Shown here piece after piece: positions 1 to 11,606 of a stretch of 64,000 bases of DNA; position 1 is the first letter of the stretch, and each line of letters begins with the position of its first letter. Origin of the DNA: Theristus sp. LFF4_11 (lineage: Eukaryota; Nematoda; Chromadorea; Monhysterida; Xyalidae); the NCBI GenBank assembly GCA_030248135.1, contig JASANC010001248.1, forward strand, positions 62,001 to 126,000, read 5' to 3'. The notes beneath the pieces were generated by a model, which saw nothing but the letters and a program-made list of their open reading frames with translations, was not told the DNA's origin and made no database searches. Made by a program: the position numbers and the translations under genes.

Positions 1-2141
1 GAGATCAGAATCAAATACCCAGAGTACATAATGGCCTGCTGATTGTTCCAGTTGTACATGATCATGGTGTACGGCACCAGAATGCTGTGAACAAACGTTT
101 GTTTTGCATGATGAGACTGTTCAAAGGAATTGGAATAGAAATGAAAGACGCCAGATTAAAATTGGCAGACGCTAACGCTTCAAAATTGGTGATAACGACA
201 GCTTGCGTGAACCAGACGAACAAGCAGACGCCGACAGCGATGAAATCGAACTTTGGCAGCACGAAGAATTCTTCTAAAAAACGTTTGAACCACTGGATTA
301 CCCAACAGTTTGTTTAATCTGTATCACACCAGAGCAAGCAATGCATCTGCATTACTTTCACTGAGTCTTTGCATACCGGCGTCCCTATAAAAACGAATTC
401 GCCAATAATAGAGAGCCGACCCTGTTTTTTAATAAGTCTTTAGAAGGGTGCAGCAACAGCGAGTGCTGACTGTTTGACGTCACCTTGCTTCACTTGCTCA
501 GGCACAATGCCGGCGTAATGCTCGTTGAAGAGGCACGTCAACGCGAGCATGGACAGCCCGACGCTGAGCACGCTGACCAGTGCTGGCGCTGTGTACATGT
601 TCACGAAACCAAACAGAAGCGTCGTAGGGTAGCCGATCGGTGCAAACGCCACTTGGATGCCTCACGCAGTAAATAAGTGAACAAAATAATCAATGTCCGA
701 ATAAACCTGTCACTTATTTTTTGGCAGAGTATAACGAACGAGCGAAATTTGAATGACAAGGATCGAGTTGGGAAGCAGACAAATTTTATCCACAAATCGG
801 CTGTTGATCTTATCAAAACCCCTGATCCCGTTCTTTCTTTTTCACTCATATTTTCTCCAGCACCTTTATCAATTGGAAACGTGACAGGTTTATTCGAACA
901 TGGTATACATGACAAAATACAATGTTATGTAGGACGTTTCGTCAAATTGGTCATGAGCAATGTTCACCGGGTCCAACGGCGATTCCTGTGGCGCCCATGG
1001 CGATGCACAGCGAGACGGCGCGCGCACGGTCACGGCTGACGCTGGACGTCGCGATGTACGCTCGCATGACGCTGCTGATGCCTGCGCTTGCGATTAGTGC
1101 TCAGGCAGTGGCTGGCTGAACGCAACTGACCATGCTGATTGGCCGCACGGGACAGTCGCATCGTGCCAACCAATCAGCAACCAAAAATACTCTTAGTTGA
1201 TGAAGAATGCAGGTTGACATGAAGAAATCGAAAAGTTGAAAATTGGCAGTTGTAGGATCGCTCAACCCAAAAACACAAAAATAACAACACATAATGTATT
1301 TCACATGTACTCAACCTCCGCCAACACCCATGATTGCTCTTGCCACAAATACCATCCATTGACGGGCTACTAAATTCGATGGTTTATCAGCGAAACAGTA
1401 GATCACATTTCCAAGCAGCATCGTTGCACAGCCGACAAGCAAAGGGGTGCGCGCGGTCTTGCAGCGATTCGCCCACAAACCGAACAGAGGCGCAGAGGCA
1501 CCTGGACACCGTTGGGAACAAAAGGTTGACATTGAATGCACACTGTTGGCATGATGAGGAATGCAAAAGAAGCACAAAAAAAACAATAAACGGGCCAGCT
1601 AACCTTGCATGAACGCGAACACTGCAATGACAAAACCAAAGAATTGCTGCGACACTTGTTTGTTCGTGATCTGAATGAGTAAGCGTTTGAAACAAGAAAT
1701 TCCAGTGAAACTTAGAATTCCCGTTGAGCACCTCTTCCAGGTACGGCCACACGGACGTGATGTACACGGAATACTGGACGCCCGTCAAGAACGAGATGAG
1801 ATTCACGATCCAGATCGATCGCCAGTCAGAGGCGTCCTCCTCGAGCGGCTCATCGTACTGCGACAGGGTCCTGGCGTTTGATTTTATTTTTATGATTTAA
1901 GTGGTTTCTCAACTGAAAATTTCTTTCACCTCGCGACTGATCGACTGCGAACTTTAGCCGGTTTTGGTGGAATCGCATCGTCTGTGTTTGCTGGTGTGTG
2001 ATAAATCGTGGGGTGCAGTGGTGCTTTCTTCTTTTCGCAGTTGCCTTTTGTTGAATTCAATTCACGTGGCGGAAAACGACCGTGCAGAATCGGCGGTGGT
2101 TTCAGTTCAGTTGCATCCTCAGTCGGTGTGACCGTGGACAT
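1..2141 (-). CDS. MFSD8/CLN7-like major facilitator transporter, 5' part (runs off the left edge)
   Basis: A multi-pass transporter of the MFSD8/CLN7 group, whose vertebrate member is a lysosomal membrane protein linked to chloride transport. Eight exons fit with matching phases: 2141-1930, 1870-1732, 1670-1604, 1501-1316, 1081-968, 660-484, 273-177 and 84-1 (about 358 residues seen; the human protein is about 518). An acidic/proline-rich N-terminal tail of about 75 residues precedes the membrane domain. Family hallmarks are SVWPYL in helix 1, the helix 2-3 loop APLFGLWANR, a VARAIMGVGG helix, MRAYIA and GPGIQVAF. The last exon reads YTMIMYNW, matching the family's PLTMDMYAWT stretch, and continues beyond base 1. 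The start is the only ATG in frame with the acidic tail. Intron 5 holds a MITE (695-899) and intron 4 a small CTGATTGG hairpin. Family assignment is strong; orthology is inferred. Confidence 0.85.
695..899. mobile_element. Short inverted-repeat element (MITE), family A copy 1
   Basis: The ends read GTCCGAATAAACCTGTCAC and the reverse complement of GTGACAGGTTTATTCGAAC, a near-perfect 19-bp terminal inverted repeat. Inside lies GATCCCGTTCTTTC, which recurs at about 11302 and 45743. The element sits wholly in an intron of the MFSD8-like gene and has no coding capacity. Confidence 0.7.
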
Positions 2142-2968
2142 TTTTGAACTGTCTCAAATAAAAAAACCTTCCTTGTGATTCACTTCGAAACAATTTTTAT
2201 AACAAATTTCAAAAACTCACTCACAGTTACTGAATGTTGAGCATGTAAAAACAAAACAAGTTGGCTTGTCTTTATTTACGTTTTGAAATTCTTTTGTTTT
2301 TTGAAAGAATGGTATTGAATAGCCAACGCGGCCAAACAAACAAAGTGTTTACTACAACGCATTTTTTGTTATCTTATCATTCACTGACCACATTCTAAAA
2401 AAACTGTTGCTGCTGAGGCGTGCTGAGGCGTTGTACTGCCACTGGTATAATAATCAGCAGTACACATGTGCGCACATTGTATTTTATTCTGCACCCAAAA
2501 TTTCATTACATTCATATTTCTCGAACCTGTTCATTTACAACTCCCAAAAAAGTTTGAAACAAGAGGGATCACTTGTTTGAAGACGCTAAAAACGTCAAAC
2601 GCCAGATTTCAGTCCCATTTTGTTTGTTCCCTTGACAGAAATCATGATCGTGTGCGTTACGTGTGATCGATGTGTTACGATCGTGCGCCACGAATCTCTC
2701 CCAGTTGTTTATTTGTTCAGCTTTTGATTTGCAAACCGCAAAACGGGCATTTTTGAAAGGTTGTGTGTGTTGTTGGCACTATAACGTGACACGGCAATGA
2801 TGCATTTGTACCATGTAAAAGATCTTTTCGTTCCACATTTTTGACATTTTTTCGTTCTTGAAGTTTCAAAGTGTACGAACCGTAAGTTTATTCAGATCAA
2901 CTTTGTGTAACACGAACTGTGAAACAAGCAAGTGCAACGGTGCTACTGGCAAAGTCATATACCGTACA
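2142..2968. other. Intergenic spacer between divergent MFSD8-like and Tg1 genes
   Basis: An AT-rich spacer between two genes transcribed away from each other, so it should hold both promoters. It shows a short direct repeat (TGCTGAGGCG twice near 2411) and poly-T tracts. I see no convincing exon or RNA gene. Confidence 0.5.
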
Positions 2969-3444
2969 ATGTCGCAAACTAGTCGGAGCGTCCTCTTCAA
3001 AATCGGTCTCATTTGCTTTTCAATCGTTTGTTTGGTGTGCATGTTTCAGTCTCGTGGCAACGCAGCGGAAGAAAGTAAGTGGACCTGCGTTCTCTGTGCG
3101 GTCAGCTTGATTGTTTCTTCAATGTAAAAGCACGATTCATTATTTTCTAGCGAAGTGTCAACGCGAAGCAAGAGAGGCTGACCCGGGCGACGAGACAATT
3201 GTAGGCAGATTCATACCAGAGTGCGAGTCTGACGGTGAGAGAACCAGCTGCAAACTGTCGCCACTGTTGGCGCTCTGAATTTATGTTTTTTTTGTGAACT
3301 ATGTCGCACTGAACTGTTCCGTCAGGCCGATACAAACGACGCCAATGTTGGGGTTCGACCGGCTATTGTTGGTGTGTCAACGCAGCGGATGGTGGCGAGA
3401 TTGAGGGCACTAAAACACGGGGCGAATTAGAGTGTGACCATTGA
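2969..3444 (+). CDS. Small secreted thyroglobulin type-1 domain protein
   Basis: Three exons (2969-3074, 3151-3234, 3326-3444) encode 102 residues. The N-terminus has a hydrophobic stretch (FKIGLICFSIVCLVCM) ending at SRGNA, typical of a signal peptide. The rest is a single thyroglobulin type-1 domain with six cysteines in the expected order: KCQRE, PECES, RRQCWGSTGYCWCV and a final LECDH just before the stop. The QC..STGYCWCV core is diagnostic. Such domains often inhibit cysteine or other proteases, so an extracellular protease-inhibitor role is plausible but inferred. An AATAAA signal lies at 3466, 22 bases after the stop. ATG 2969 was chosen because it starts directly before the signal peptide; an in-frame upstream TTG extension has no such character. 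The P450 begins about 320 bp downstream on the same strand. Confidence 0.85.
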
Positions 3445-3765
3445 AACGTTCTTGATCGAGTTGGCAAATAAACAAAAAACAACCAGGAAAACGTGGTTGA
3501 AACCAGCTTGTCGTTCGCTTTATACAATCGCCTGTTATGTTGTTGAACACAAATACCGTACACAAACACAAATAATGGAAATGGTTCTGAGCTCTTATCA
3601 TATTTGTCAAAAGTAAACTTGCGTTAAAGCTGACATTGAAACTGCTTGCAATACGAAAAACTTGCAATAGTTGCAATACCTGCTTTTTCATAGACGAATG
3701 CGCACTTGGTTTCGTGTTTTTTTGACACAAAACTTTTTTTTAAGATTCATTCTCGGCTAGGAACA

Positions 3766-6700
3766 ATGATCGCTCAACTAATAATTCTCTTGACCGTACT
3801 TTATTTTCTCTACCATCACTTCTACGGAAAACGACTGCTGTACCCGCCTGGGCCCACTCCTTTGCCGTTCGTGGGCAATTTACACCAATTAGGAGCAGAT
3901 TTCGGCCAATGGGCCGCCACATTCTCCCGGTGGGGCGACGAGTATGGAGGCGTTTTCACGGTTTGGATGCCAAATCCGACGGTCATGGTCACTGACTTAC
4001 AATTGATGCGCGATAGCTTTGCTGGACAACACAGTGGGTGATTTTGTATTTTTAAAATTTCAAAAGTGTGCTTCAATGCACTTTCATGTTTCCCCGCCTT
4101 CTGTCGACGCCAGCCCTGCCGCTGCACAACGCCTTGTTCAATATCCAGTTCTCACCCATCAAAAGTGTCAATTCATTTCTTTCTTTCTAGATGACGCGCT
4201 ATCGGGTCGCGCGTTCAACTATTCGTTGGATTTCATCCTGCGCGGAAAGCACGGCGTTTTCTACTCGGAAGGAGCGCTGTGGCGTGAGCAACGACGCTTC
4301 ACGCTGCACGTGCTCAGGGATTTCGGCTTTGGTCGCAATCTGATGCAAGAGAAAATCAACACCGAAGTGGATCGACTGATTGAGTTTATTGAGTCAAAGG
4401 TTGAAAAAGGGTTTATTGTGTCAGAAGAAAGCGGCCCGGACAACTGGGTCAGCAAACAAATGGAGCGTTTTTTTAGCGCAGAGGAACCAGCAAGACGTCG
4501 ACTTTATCAATGGAGTTGCCTCTGAGCGTCTGCATCGCCAGCATCATTGCAAACATCGTCTACGGCGAACAATACGCGTATGAGGGTGACGCGCGCTTTG
4601 AACGAATGAACAACGTGAATCGACTGATATTTGAAATGCTGTCCAGAGCCGATCTGATGATGCTCAGGTAAATCGTTAGCAGCTGCGCAATACACAAATG
4701 AGATCAATTTTGTGACCTATCTTGGCCGTGTATTCCACCTGAAACTCAAACGAGAGTGGTATTTTCAAAACACGATATGGTTGGGAGGGAATCGTGGGAC
4801 GCGCGGCAGCGCAGTCCCACAATATTATTTCAGAAAGCTCATTGCGAATATTTTGAAATTTCAATCGACCATAACATTCATGATAAATGACTAAACCAAG
4901 AAATGCTATTTGCTGTGCTAAGGTGGCCCGATACCCTATCCATCCAAACCAAAAAATTAAACACCGGTTGCTTCTGTGATTTTACAGAACAAAAAAACCG
5001 AAAAAAAATTCAGGTTGTTGTTGTTGTCGTTGTTGTCGTTGTTGTTGTTGTTGTCGACCGTTTCGGTGTCCACAAAAAATCTAAAGTTGTGTTCAAATTC
5101 GAATTCCAAATTGTACGGTATCCTATGTAATCGACCATGCTGCGTCTGATAGGCTAGGTGCCGAATTGTGAAAAAACGGTTTTTACCCGTGCCGGGTATA
5201 AAAAGAGTGCCCGTTAAGGGGTTTCCTGGTAAAAATCGTTGTTCTAATTTCATATTCCACGGTATTCATGTAATCGACCATGCTGCGTCTGATAGGCTAA
5301 GTGCTGAATTGTGAAACATTGTTTTTTACCTGTGCCGGGGTTGAAAAGGGTACTGTTTTTACCCGTGCCTGGTATAAAAAGGGTCCCGTGAAGGGTTTCT
5401 CCTAAAAAAACGTTGTTCTGATTTCAAATTCCACGGTATCCATGTAATCGACTATGCTGCGTCTGATAGGCTATAGTTTAGATGCCAAATAGCAAAAAGT
5501 TGATATTAACCCGTGCCTGGGTTGAAAAGGGTCCCCGTAAAGGGTTTCCTCCTAAAAAACGTTGTTCTGATTTCAAATTCCACGGTATCCATGTAATCGA
5601 CTATGCTGCGTCTGATAGGCTATAGTTTAGGTGCCAAATAGCAAAAAGCTGATATTAACCCGTGCCTGGGTTAAAAAGGGTCCCCGTAAAGGGTTTCCTC
5701 CTAAAAACGTTGTTCTGATTTCAAATTCCGCGGTATCCATGTAATCGACTATGCTGCGTCTGATAGGCTATAGTTTAGGTGCCAAATAACAAAAAGCAAA
5801 TATTAACCCGTGCCTGGGTTGACAAGGGTCCCCGTGAAGGGCTTCCTCCTAAAAAACGTTGTTCTGATTACAAATGCAACGGAAACCATTGTAGTCAACT
5901 ATGCTGCGTCTGATAGGCTATAGTTTAGGTGCAAAATAGCGAAAAACTAGTGAAAACTGATATTAACCCGTGCCTGGGTTGAAAAGGGTCTACGGAAGGG
6001 TTTGCTCCTAAAAATCCTTGCTCTGAGTACAAATGCAACAGAAACCATTTGCAGTCGACTATGCTGCGTCTGATAGGCTAAAACCCTATAAACTCTTTGA
6101 GATATAAAAGAAAAAGACAAGTTCGGAAAAATGCCCGAAGGGCATGAAAAAGACCAAATATTATTTCAGAATGACACAGATAGAAAAGTGTGACACAAGG
6201 ATTTTCACAAGATCAAACATTTTATGAAACGTGTGTGAACTGGAAAGTTACAAACTGAAATAATATTTACGTCAATATATTTTTGTCATTTCAAGGCACT
6301 GGCTCCGGTTGTGACCGCAGTACCGCACTCATCGTAAAAGGGTTCAGCCCGCAAACACCATATTAAGCAAATCATTTGATACAGTATTCACAAATAAAAA
6401 GAGCATGTTCACAGCAGCAAATGATTTTTTTGCAGCATCAAATGAAGTGAGATAAAATTTGTACAGAGATTGTGCCTTCCTTGAGAATGACAAAAAAGAT
6501 GTTGGCGTAAATATTATTTCAGTTTGTAACTTTCCAGTTCACACACGTTTCATAAAATGTTTGATCTTGTGAAAATCCTTGTGTCACACTTTTCTATCTG
6601 TGTCATTCTGAAATAATATTTGGTCTTTTTCACGCCCTTCGGGCATTTTTCCGAACTTGTAGGTAAATTGAATGAAAAATGAAGTTTGATTCAGCATCCA

Positions 6701-7907
6701 ACCAATTGTGTTTCCACATTCTACCCACATTTTTGACTTTTGTTCTTCAGGGAATATCCCTGGCTGAAACATCTGCCAGTAGCGGGCCACTTTGGACAAA
6801 CGTTCCTCGATAATCTGCGAGTCGATTTTGAAGAACTATTCCGTGAAGCAATCGCTAAACGCCGTCAGATGCTCGCTGAAAATCCAGAAATTGAACCGTT
6901 GGATTTCACCACTGCCTATCTCAAAGAGGTATCCAAAAACAACAACGAATGATTTCATTTTTATGCCATAATATTTTTTAAAATCTTTCAGCAAAACCGA
7001 CGATCCAAAAATCAAGAGCCGGAGGGCACATTCACGTAAGCTTGTTGCACTCGGAAAGCATTCAACAATAATTTGCGGGAAGCAGACGCTTGTCGCTGAA
7101 CAAGTCAGTCAGAGTGTGTTGTTGTTGTGCTTCAGCGACTGGCAGCTGTATGCTACCGTGTTCGACCTGTGGTCGGCCGGCATGGAGACGACGACGACGA
7201 CGCTCCGATGGGCGCTGCTCTACATGTGCTTGTATCCACACATTCAGGTGCTTTCACAATAAGCTCCCTTAGCAACTCGTTTTCATTTTGCGAAACAACA
7301 TTCATGTTTGTAGAGCAAAGTTCGGCAAGAATTAAGAGACGTTCTTCGTGGACGACGGTGTGCGTTGACGGACAAACTGGCGTTGCCGTACACGAACGCA
7401 GTGTTGCACGAGACACAGCGGCATGCGAACATTGTGCCGTTGAACGGGCAACACCAGGTGGACAGGGATGTGGAGATCGGCGGAAAGCGCATCAGAAAAG
7501 GTCGCTTACTGCTGTTTGCATGTGTCTGCTTTCGTCGTAAGACGTATATGCAACAATTTTCACTTTCAGGCTCAACGGTGATCGCTCAGATTGCAGCGGT
7601 GTTGCAGGACGAGCGCTACTTTGAGAACGCCGCTGAGTTTCGACCGGAACGCTTCTTGTCCGGCGACGGCACGAACGTGCAGCTGCTGACTGCAGAGACC
7701 GAGAAAGTGCTGGCGTTCGGTGTGGGCAAGCGGCGTTGCCTGGGCGAGTCCATGGCACGACAAGAAATGCTGCTGATTTTCGCGACGCTCGTGCAACGCT
7801 ACAGAATCAGTGTGCACGTTGCCTCGACTGCGCCTGACCCCACAAGGCCGGTGCACTACTTCACGAAACAACCGTCCTACCATGAAATTGTGTTTGAGTC
7901 CCTGTGA
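3766..7907 (+). CDS. Cytochrome P450, CYP2-clan-like, complete
   Basis: A haem monooxygenase, probably anchored in the ER membrane. Eight exons close in frame: 3766-4033, 4191-4419, 4482-4667, 6751-6928, 6992-7035, 7136-7247, 7314-7500 and 7570-7907, giving 513 residues, normal for the family. In order: an N-terminal membrane anchor (IAQLIILLTVLYFLY), the hinge LLYPPGPTPLPFVGNL, the C-helix WREQRRF, the I-helix AGMETTTTTLRW, the K-helix ETQR (ExxR) in PYTNAVLHETQRHANIVP, the PERF region (FRPERFL) and the haem loop FGVGKRRCLGE with the cysteine ligand. The CYP2-clan call rests on the K-helix and haem-loop wording. The 62-bp intron 4420-4481 is my inference to repair a frame change and fits GT...AG. 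Intron 3 (4668-6750) is swollen by repeats. Substrate unknown. Confidence 0.93.
5012..5056. repeat. GTT/GTC trinucleotide microsatellite
   Basis: About fifteen uninterrupted triplets of GTTGTTGTC type inside P450 intron 3. It yields a spurious poly-valine reading frame and is not coding. Confidence 0.9.
5093..6085. repeat. Tandem repeat array, ~147-bp unit, about seven copies
   Basis: Each unit contains ATGCTGCGTCTGATAGGCTA, then CCGTGCCTGGGTT and a GGGTTTCCTCCTAAAAA segment. The marker starts recur near 5138, 5280, 5454, 5600, 5749, 5900 and 6060. Central units are nearly identical and outer units diverge, as expected from unequal exchange. The array lies in P450 intron 3. Confidence 0.88.
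6117..6660. mobile_element. Fold-back element with ~155-bp arms
   Basis: Bases 6117-6272 and 6508-6660 are almost perfect reverse complements: GACAAGTTCGGAAAAATGCC on the left, its complement on the right, both ending inward at AAATATTATTTCAG-type sequence. The loop of about 235 bp is non-coding. The element follows the tandem array directly and ends about 90 bp before P450 exon 4. Confidence 0.85.
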
Positions 7908-8311
7908 GACATCCGTTTATGGGCCACGCGCCACACACGCACGCCGTGGTGTAGAGTTCGGTTTCATTTTAAATGCAGGATTTTTAATCCTTTAAATTGC
8001 CATCCACTTTCTCGTTTCTTGGCATCACTCAGTTTCAAATGCAAACAAGATTGAAACGTTGAAAACGCATGATTGTTTTTTGTTTACTTTGAAACTGGAA
8101 AAAACCAAAACCACCCAATCGTTGAACTGGTAATACAATTTTACTTTTTGTTCGACCGTGCCACTGCTTACCGTATTAATGTTTTTTCTACCATCTCTTT
8201 TGACGGAATTTGTTCGACATCACCAGTACAAACTACTCAGATTGTCAATTCATGCAAAAGCGTTTTTTATGCTTTTGTTTCTCCCACTAAGCATCTGTTA
8301 TTTCTGAAATC
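7908..8311. other. Intergenic spacer
   Basis: A short AT-rich gap between the P450 stop and the first glutamate-receptor-like gene on the same strand. No further gene is visible. Confidence 0.5.
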
Positions 8312-10653
8312 ATGACAAACACAACAGCCTTGTATCGACACAACACCCACGCCGACGGTGACATTTTCAAAATCTGTCCAATTGTTTTTGAACCGTACAT
8401 CAATCAGTGTGTGGTCGCCGGGATCGAGTCCTGCAAGAGAGGTGCAGGCCCACTGTGGCAGCTGCTACAGACGATCTTCGCACCCGGGGACGGCATCCAG
8501 TCTCAATTTCAAATTCTGTCTCTTGCCGCTCAGCAGTACTACATGAACGAAATCGACTGGCTGTTGAATGACACACTCGGCTGCGATTTTGTGGGACTAT
8601 CGAAGCCGGCTGACTTTGCGAACATCTATGCTAACAGGGGCACCATTGAACGGCGTTCAGACAGCCGAACCTTTATTGTACATGTAGTTACAGTTGACCC
8701 CCCCTCCCCTCCCAACCATCGTTCTGCTTGTTGTGGCTGCTGTTTTCAAACTGTCCAGTCTTTTATGAGTAGCAGATTGGAAAACCTCTCTTAAAATTTT
8801 ACCGTAGCAGCCCGTTTCTGGATTCTGAACGCCGTTGCTACATTTAGCACCATTTTTCTTTATCCACACGCGCAGTTTCGCACATTTGCGGCCTTACCTT
8901 ACCGTGAGCCGTCTATAACGGAGTCGGGACTGGAGTTATTGCTGGTTTATTCTTGGCCTGTCTGGCTGTGTTGGCTTGGTGCTGCATTTCTTCTAATGGC
9001 AACAAAGACCTTCGTGAAATTACAATTGAAAAATGCTGCGGACGCTTCACACTGGGCAGAACGCAACAAAAGTGATTTTAAAACGATACGCCAACTGATC
9101 GGTATGTGGCTGCTGCTGTTGCTTTTGCTGTTGCGTGTTCACCCAAAAACAAGAGGCGTCAAGATAAAACGTCAGATTTCACAAGAATTTTTGTTCATAA
9201 CCGCGTGTTTTGATGTGTAACCACGCGAACCTTGAACACCAGAGAATGCTGCAGCCCAAACTACAAAGGCATGGTTGTTGTCAAATTTGCAGGTTGGCAG
9301 ACGCGGAGGTGTGACTCGGACCGAGATGTTGAACGGAGTCGTCCGGCCAGTGACTCTGAGCGTGAAGCCCCGTTCAGCCGCCAGTCGTCTGCGGCGATGC
9401 GCGCGTTGACCCTGATCACGCAGTTCTCCATTGCACATCTCGCGTTGGCCTTGTACTCGAACTCGTTGGTGGTCGTCCTGCAGAAGCCGGTGCAACCGAA
9501 GAAACTCGATGTGCACCAACTGATTGAGGCCGTGGCGCGCAAAGAAATCAACGTGGTTTACGTGAGTGCTCGCAGCGGACGCGTTGGTCCGCACAGTCGA
9601 AAAACGATGCATTGCAGATGCGCATTAATTCCACAAATAGTAATACTTTAGTTCAACTCAATACAAATACTTTATTCCTCGCTCACGATATTCCTAAAAA
9701 AATAATTAAATTGAACGTTTTTAAAACACATTTAGCGTCCTGGAAACACCAAGATAACATTTTAACCGAACGTCTGGCCTCCAATTTTCACGGCTGCACA
9801 GAGTCCTAGGTCCTGACGCTTTTACGTGCAAACGGTATTCAGAACGGTCACTAATTGTACGTCATGTCGTTTTCACAGTCACACGTGTTTTTGCAGACAC
9901 ACGACTTTCGAGACATGTATAAAGCAACGCCGACCAAAACTCAGACGCCAGAAGCTATTCGGTTACACAATGCACTGCTCAGAAATCCAATCATCGTGAA
10001 AGAGAAGATGGAAGATTTAGCGAATGATTTACTCGCACGGGGTCACCGAGGCCACACAGTCGTGGATTTCGAACTGCCACTGCTGCTGTTTTTCAACAAA
10101 ATGCAGCTGTGCGCCAAACGACGCTGGATGTTTCTGGACATCACGGAGATTGGTGCGTTGTTGCGTTTGAGGATAAGTTTGTGCAATAGGCATCAGTGTG
10201 CTTTTGTTACCCTTCAAGTAGCGAGAGAGTGGCGATTTAGTGGACTGGAGAACAACGGAGATTACAGGAAAAAGGATCACATTATAGGATATCACGTATA
10301 ATTATAATTATATATCAAAAACGTTCCTAGAGGGCGGCAGCACCTGGTACTCGCTGGTAATGCGGAGGTCTGAAAAACTAACCACGGAACGAGTCAGCAT
10401 CATTAACAAACGACTGAAACTCGGGCAACCGGTGTTACTGCGGCAGTATGACGATCTGCGCCAAGAACTATGGGATAAATGCACAAATTCTTACAAGAAA
10501 CTGGAAAAATCCACTGAAAAGTTGTCACTAGCCGAATTGAGTGGTGGGTTCACGTTGCTGGCCCTTGGTCTCCTGGTTTCTCTGACATTGTTGTCGTTGG
10601 AAATTTCGTGGTTCCGTCAGAAAAGTACACTAAATGTAAAATGCCTTTCGTGA
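8312..10653 (+). CDS. Divergent ionotropic glutamate receptor-like (IR-like) protein, copy 1
   Basis: Exons 8312-8638(?), 8876-9101, 9293-9561, 9897-10152 and 10331-10653. The layout matches a minimal iGluR/IR. A ligand-binding S1 half begins ICPIVFEPYINQ and ends CDFVGLSKPADFANIYANR then FRTFAALPYREP. M1 is LLLVYSWPVWLCWLGAAFLL. M3 is ITQFSIAHLALALYSNSL. An S2 half follows, then M4 LAELSGGFTLLALGLLVSL ending in the usual ..LEISW. There is no amino-terminal domain, and the segment between M1 and M3 is polar with no visible pore loop. The exon-1 boundary is unclear: the paralogue's donor GTTGAT is GGCACC here, so splicing may use a GT near 8676 or the copy may be impaired. Intron 4 contains a dispersed repeat. 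The family call is from topology and motifs, not a search. Confidence 0.68.
10203..10320. repeat. Dispersed repeat B, copy 1
   Basis: The segment from CAAGTAGCGAGAGAGTG through AAAGGATCACATTATA recurs in reverse complement at about 35275-35395. It lies inside the last intron of the first IR-like gene and ends about 10 bp before the exon. Confidence 0.75.
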
Positions 10654-11158
10654 CTTTTTGTGCAGTGCGGTGTTTACGTTTAATAACATGATGCATTTTG
10701 AAAAAGCTACGCGCACTTTTAAGCATGCAATGTGCGTTTTTTATTCCGTCTCGTGGTGTATTTAATATTTGCTTATTTTTTACATGCTTTATGGCAGTGC
10801 GTGACGTGTAAGCTTGTATCCTCTTCGCCGGCTTCATTCCAGTTTGTGCATATCACTTTTCATCCATTCTTCGGCCATCCTTTTTTAAAGCTGCATGAAT
10901 CTCGTTCACTTGATCTGTTTGTTTTGTTTGCTTTTGCATATTTCAAAGCGCTTTCATGGCGTTAAAAACGCCAACTTCAATTACGGTATTTCTTTGCATC
11001 AACTGTTATTTTTTTAATCATAAAAACGAGAGAAACGCCAATTCCTAAATCGGTGTCCCGATGGGGTTCGTCTAGGGCGCTGCGATGAATCCTCAGCTCT
11101 TGGTTTTCGAATGTCGAACGCTTCAATGAGCTGAATTTCGTTCTGAGGAGATTACATC

Positions 11159-11376
11159 TACTGTATATTCGTTTAAACCTGTCACTTTTTTTCGCAGAAT
11201 GCAGAGCATGCAGAGCTTTGAATTGCAGAAAGAAGAACGAACTTATCGGGTTTGGTTAAAATCAAACACCCTATTTGGTGCCAAATATGTTTTCTTGCAA
11301 CTCTGATCCCGTTCTTTCTGCTTTCGTTAGCTCCGAGTTCTGCAAAAAAGTGACAGATTTAACCGAATATACTGTA
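11159..11376. mobile_element. MITE family A copy 2
   Basis: The ends match in inverted orientation: TATATTCGTTTAAACCTGTC on the left and GACAGATTTAACCGAATATA on the right. It shares the internal GATCCCGTTCTTTC and the CTGTCACTT subterminal sequence with the copy at 695-899. It lies in the otherwise empty 950-bp spacer between the two IR-like genes (10654-11606). Confidence 0.7.
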
Positions 11377-11606
11377 CTGTCATTTCAGGTTTTTCCGGCG
11401 TTTCTCCAGCGTATTGTTTTCAATTGAAAACGACAGATTTTTTTGGAAACAGAGCACTTTTAAAATTGGAATAATTCATTTATTGCGCGTGCACTTAACA
11501 CGCTTGATGAGGGATTGGAAAAAAATTTTCAACAGAACAAACCGTGGAAAAGTGTACAACTGTAAACTGGCACGTTCGTTGTCGTAATCCTGCTCGCTGT
11601 CGAACG

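Noticed and set aside
4019..4525. Single long exon for the P450 from 4019 to 4525
   Set aside because: It starts inside intron 1 and ends in a frame that lacks the conserved helices; a 62-bp intron at 4420-4481 restores the P450 frame.
4903..5130. Reading frame with a long poly-valine run
   Set aside because: Produced by the GTT/GTC microsatellite inside a P450 intron.
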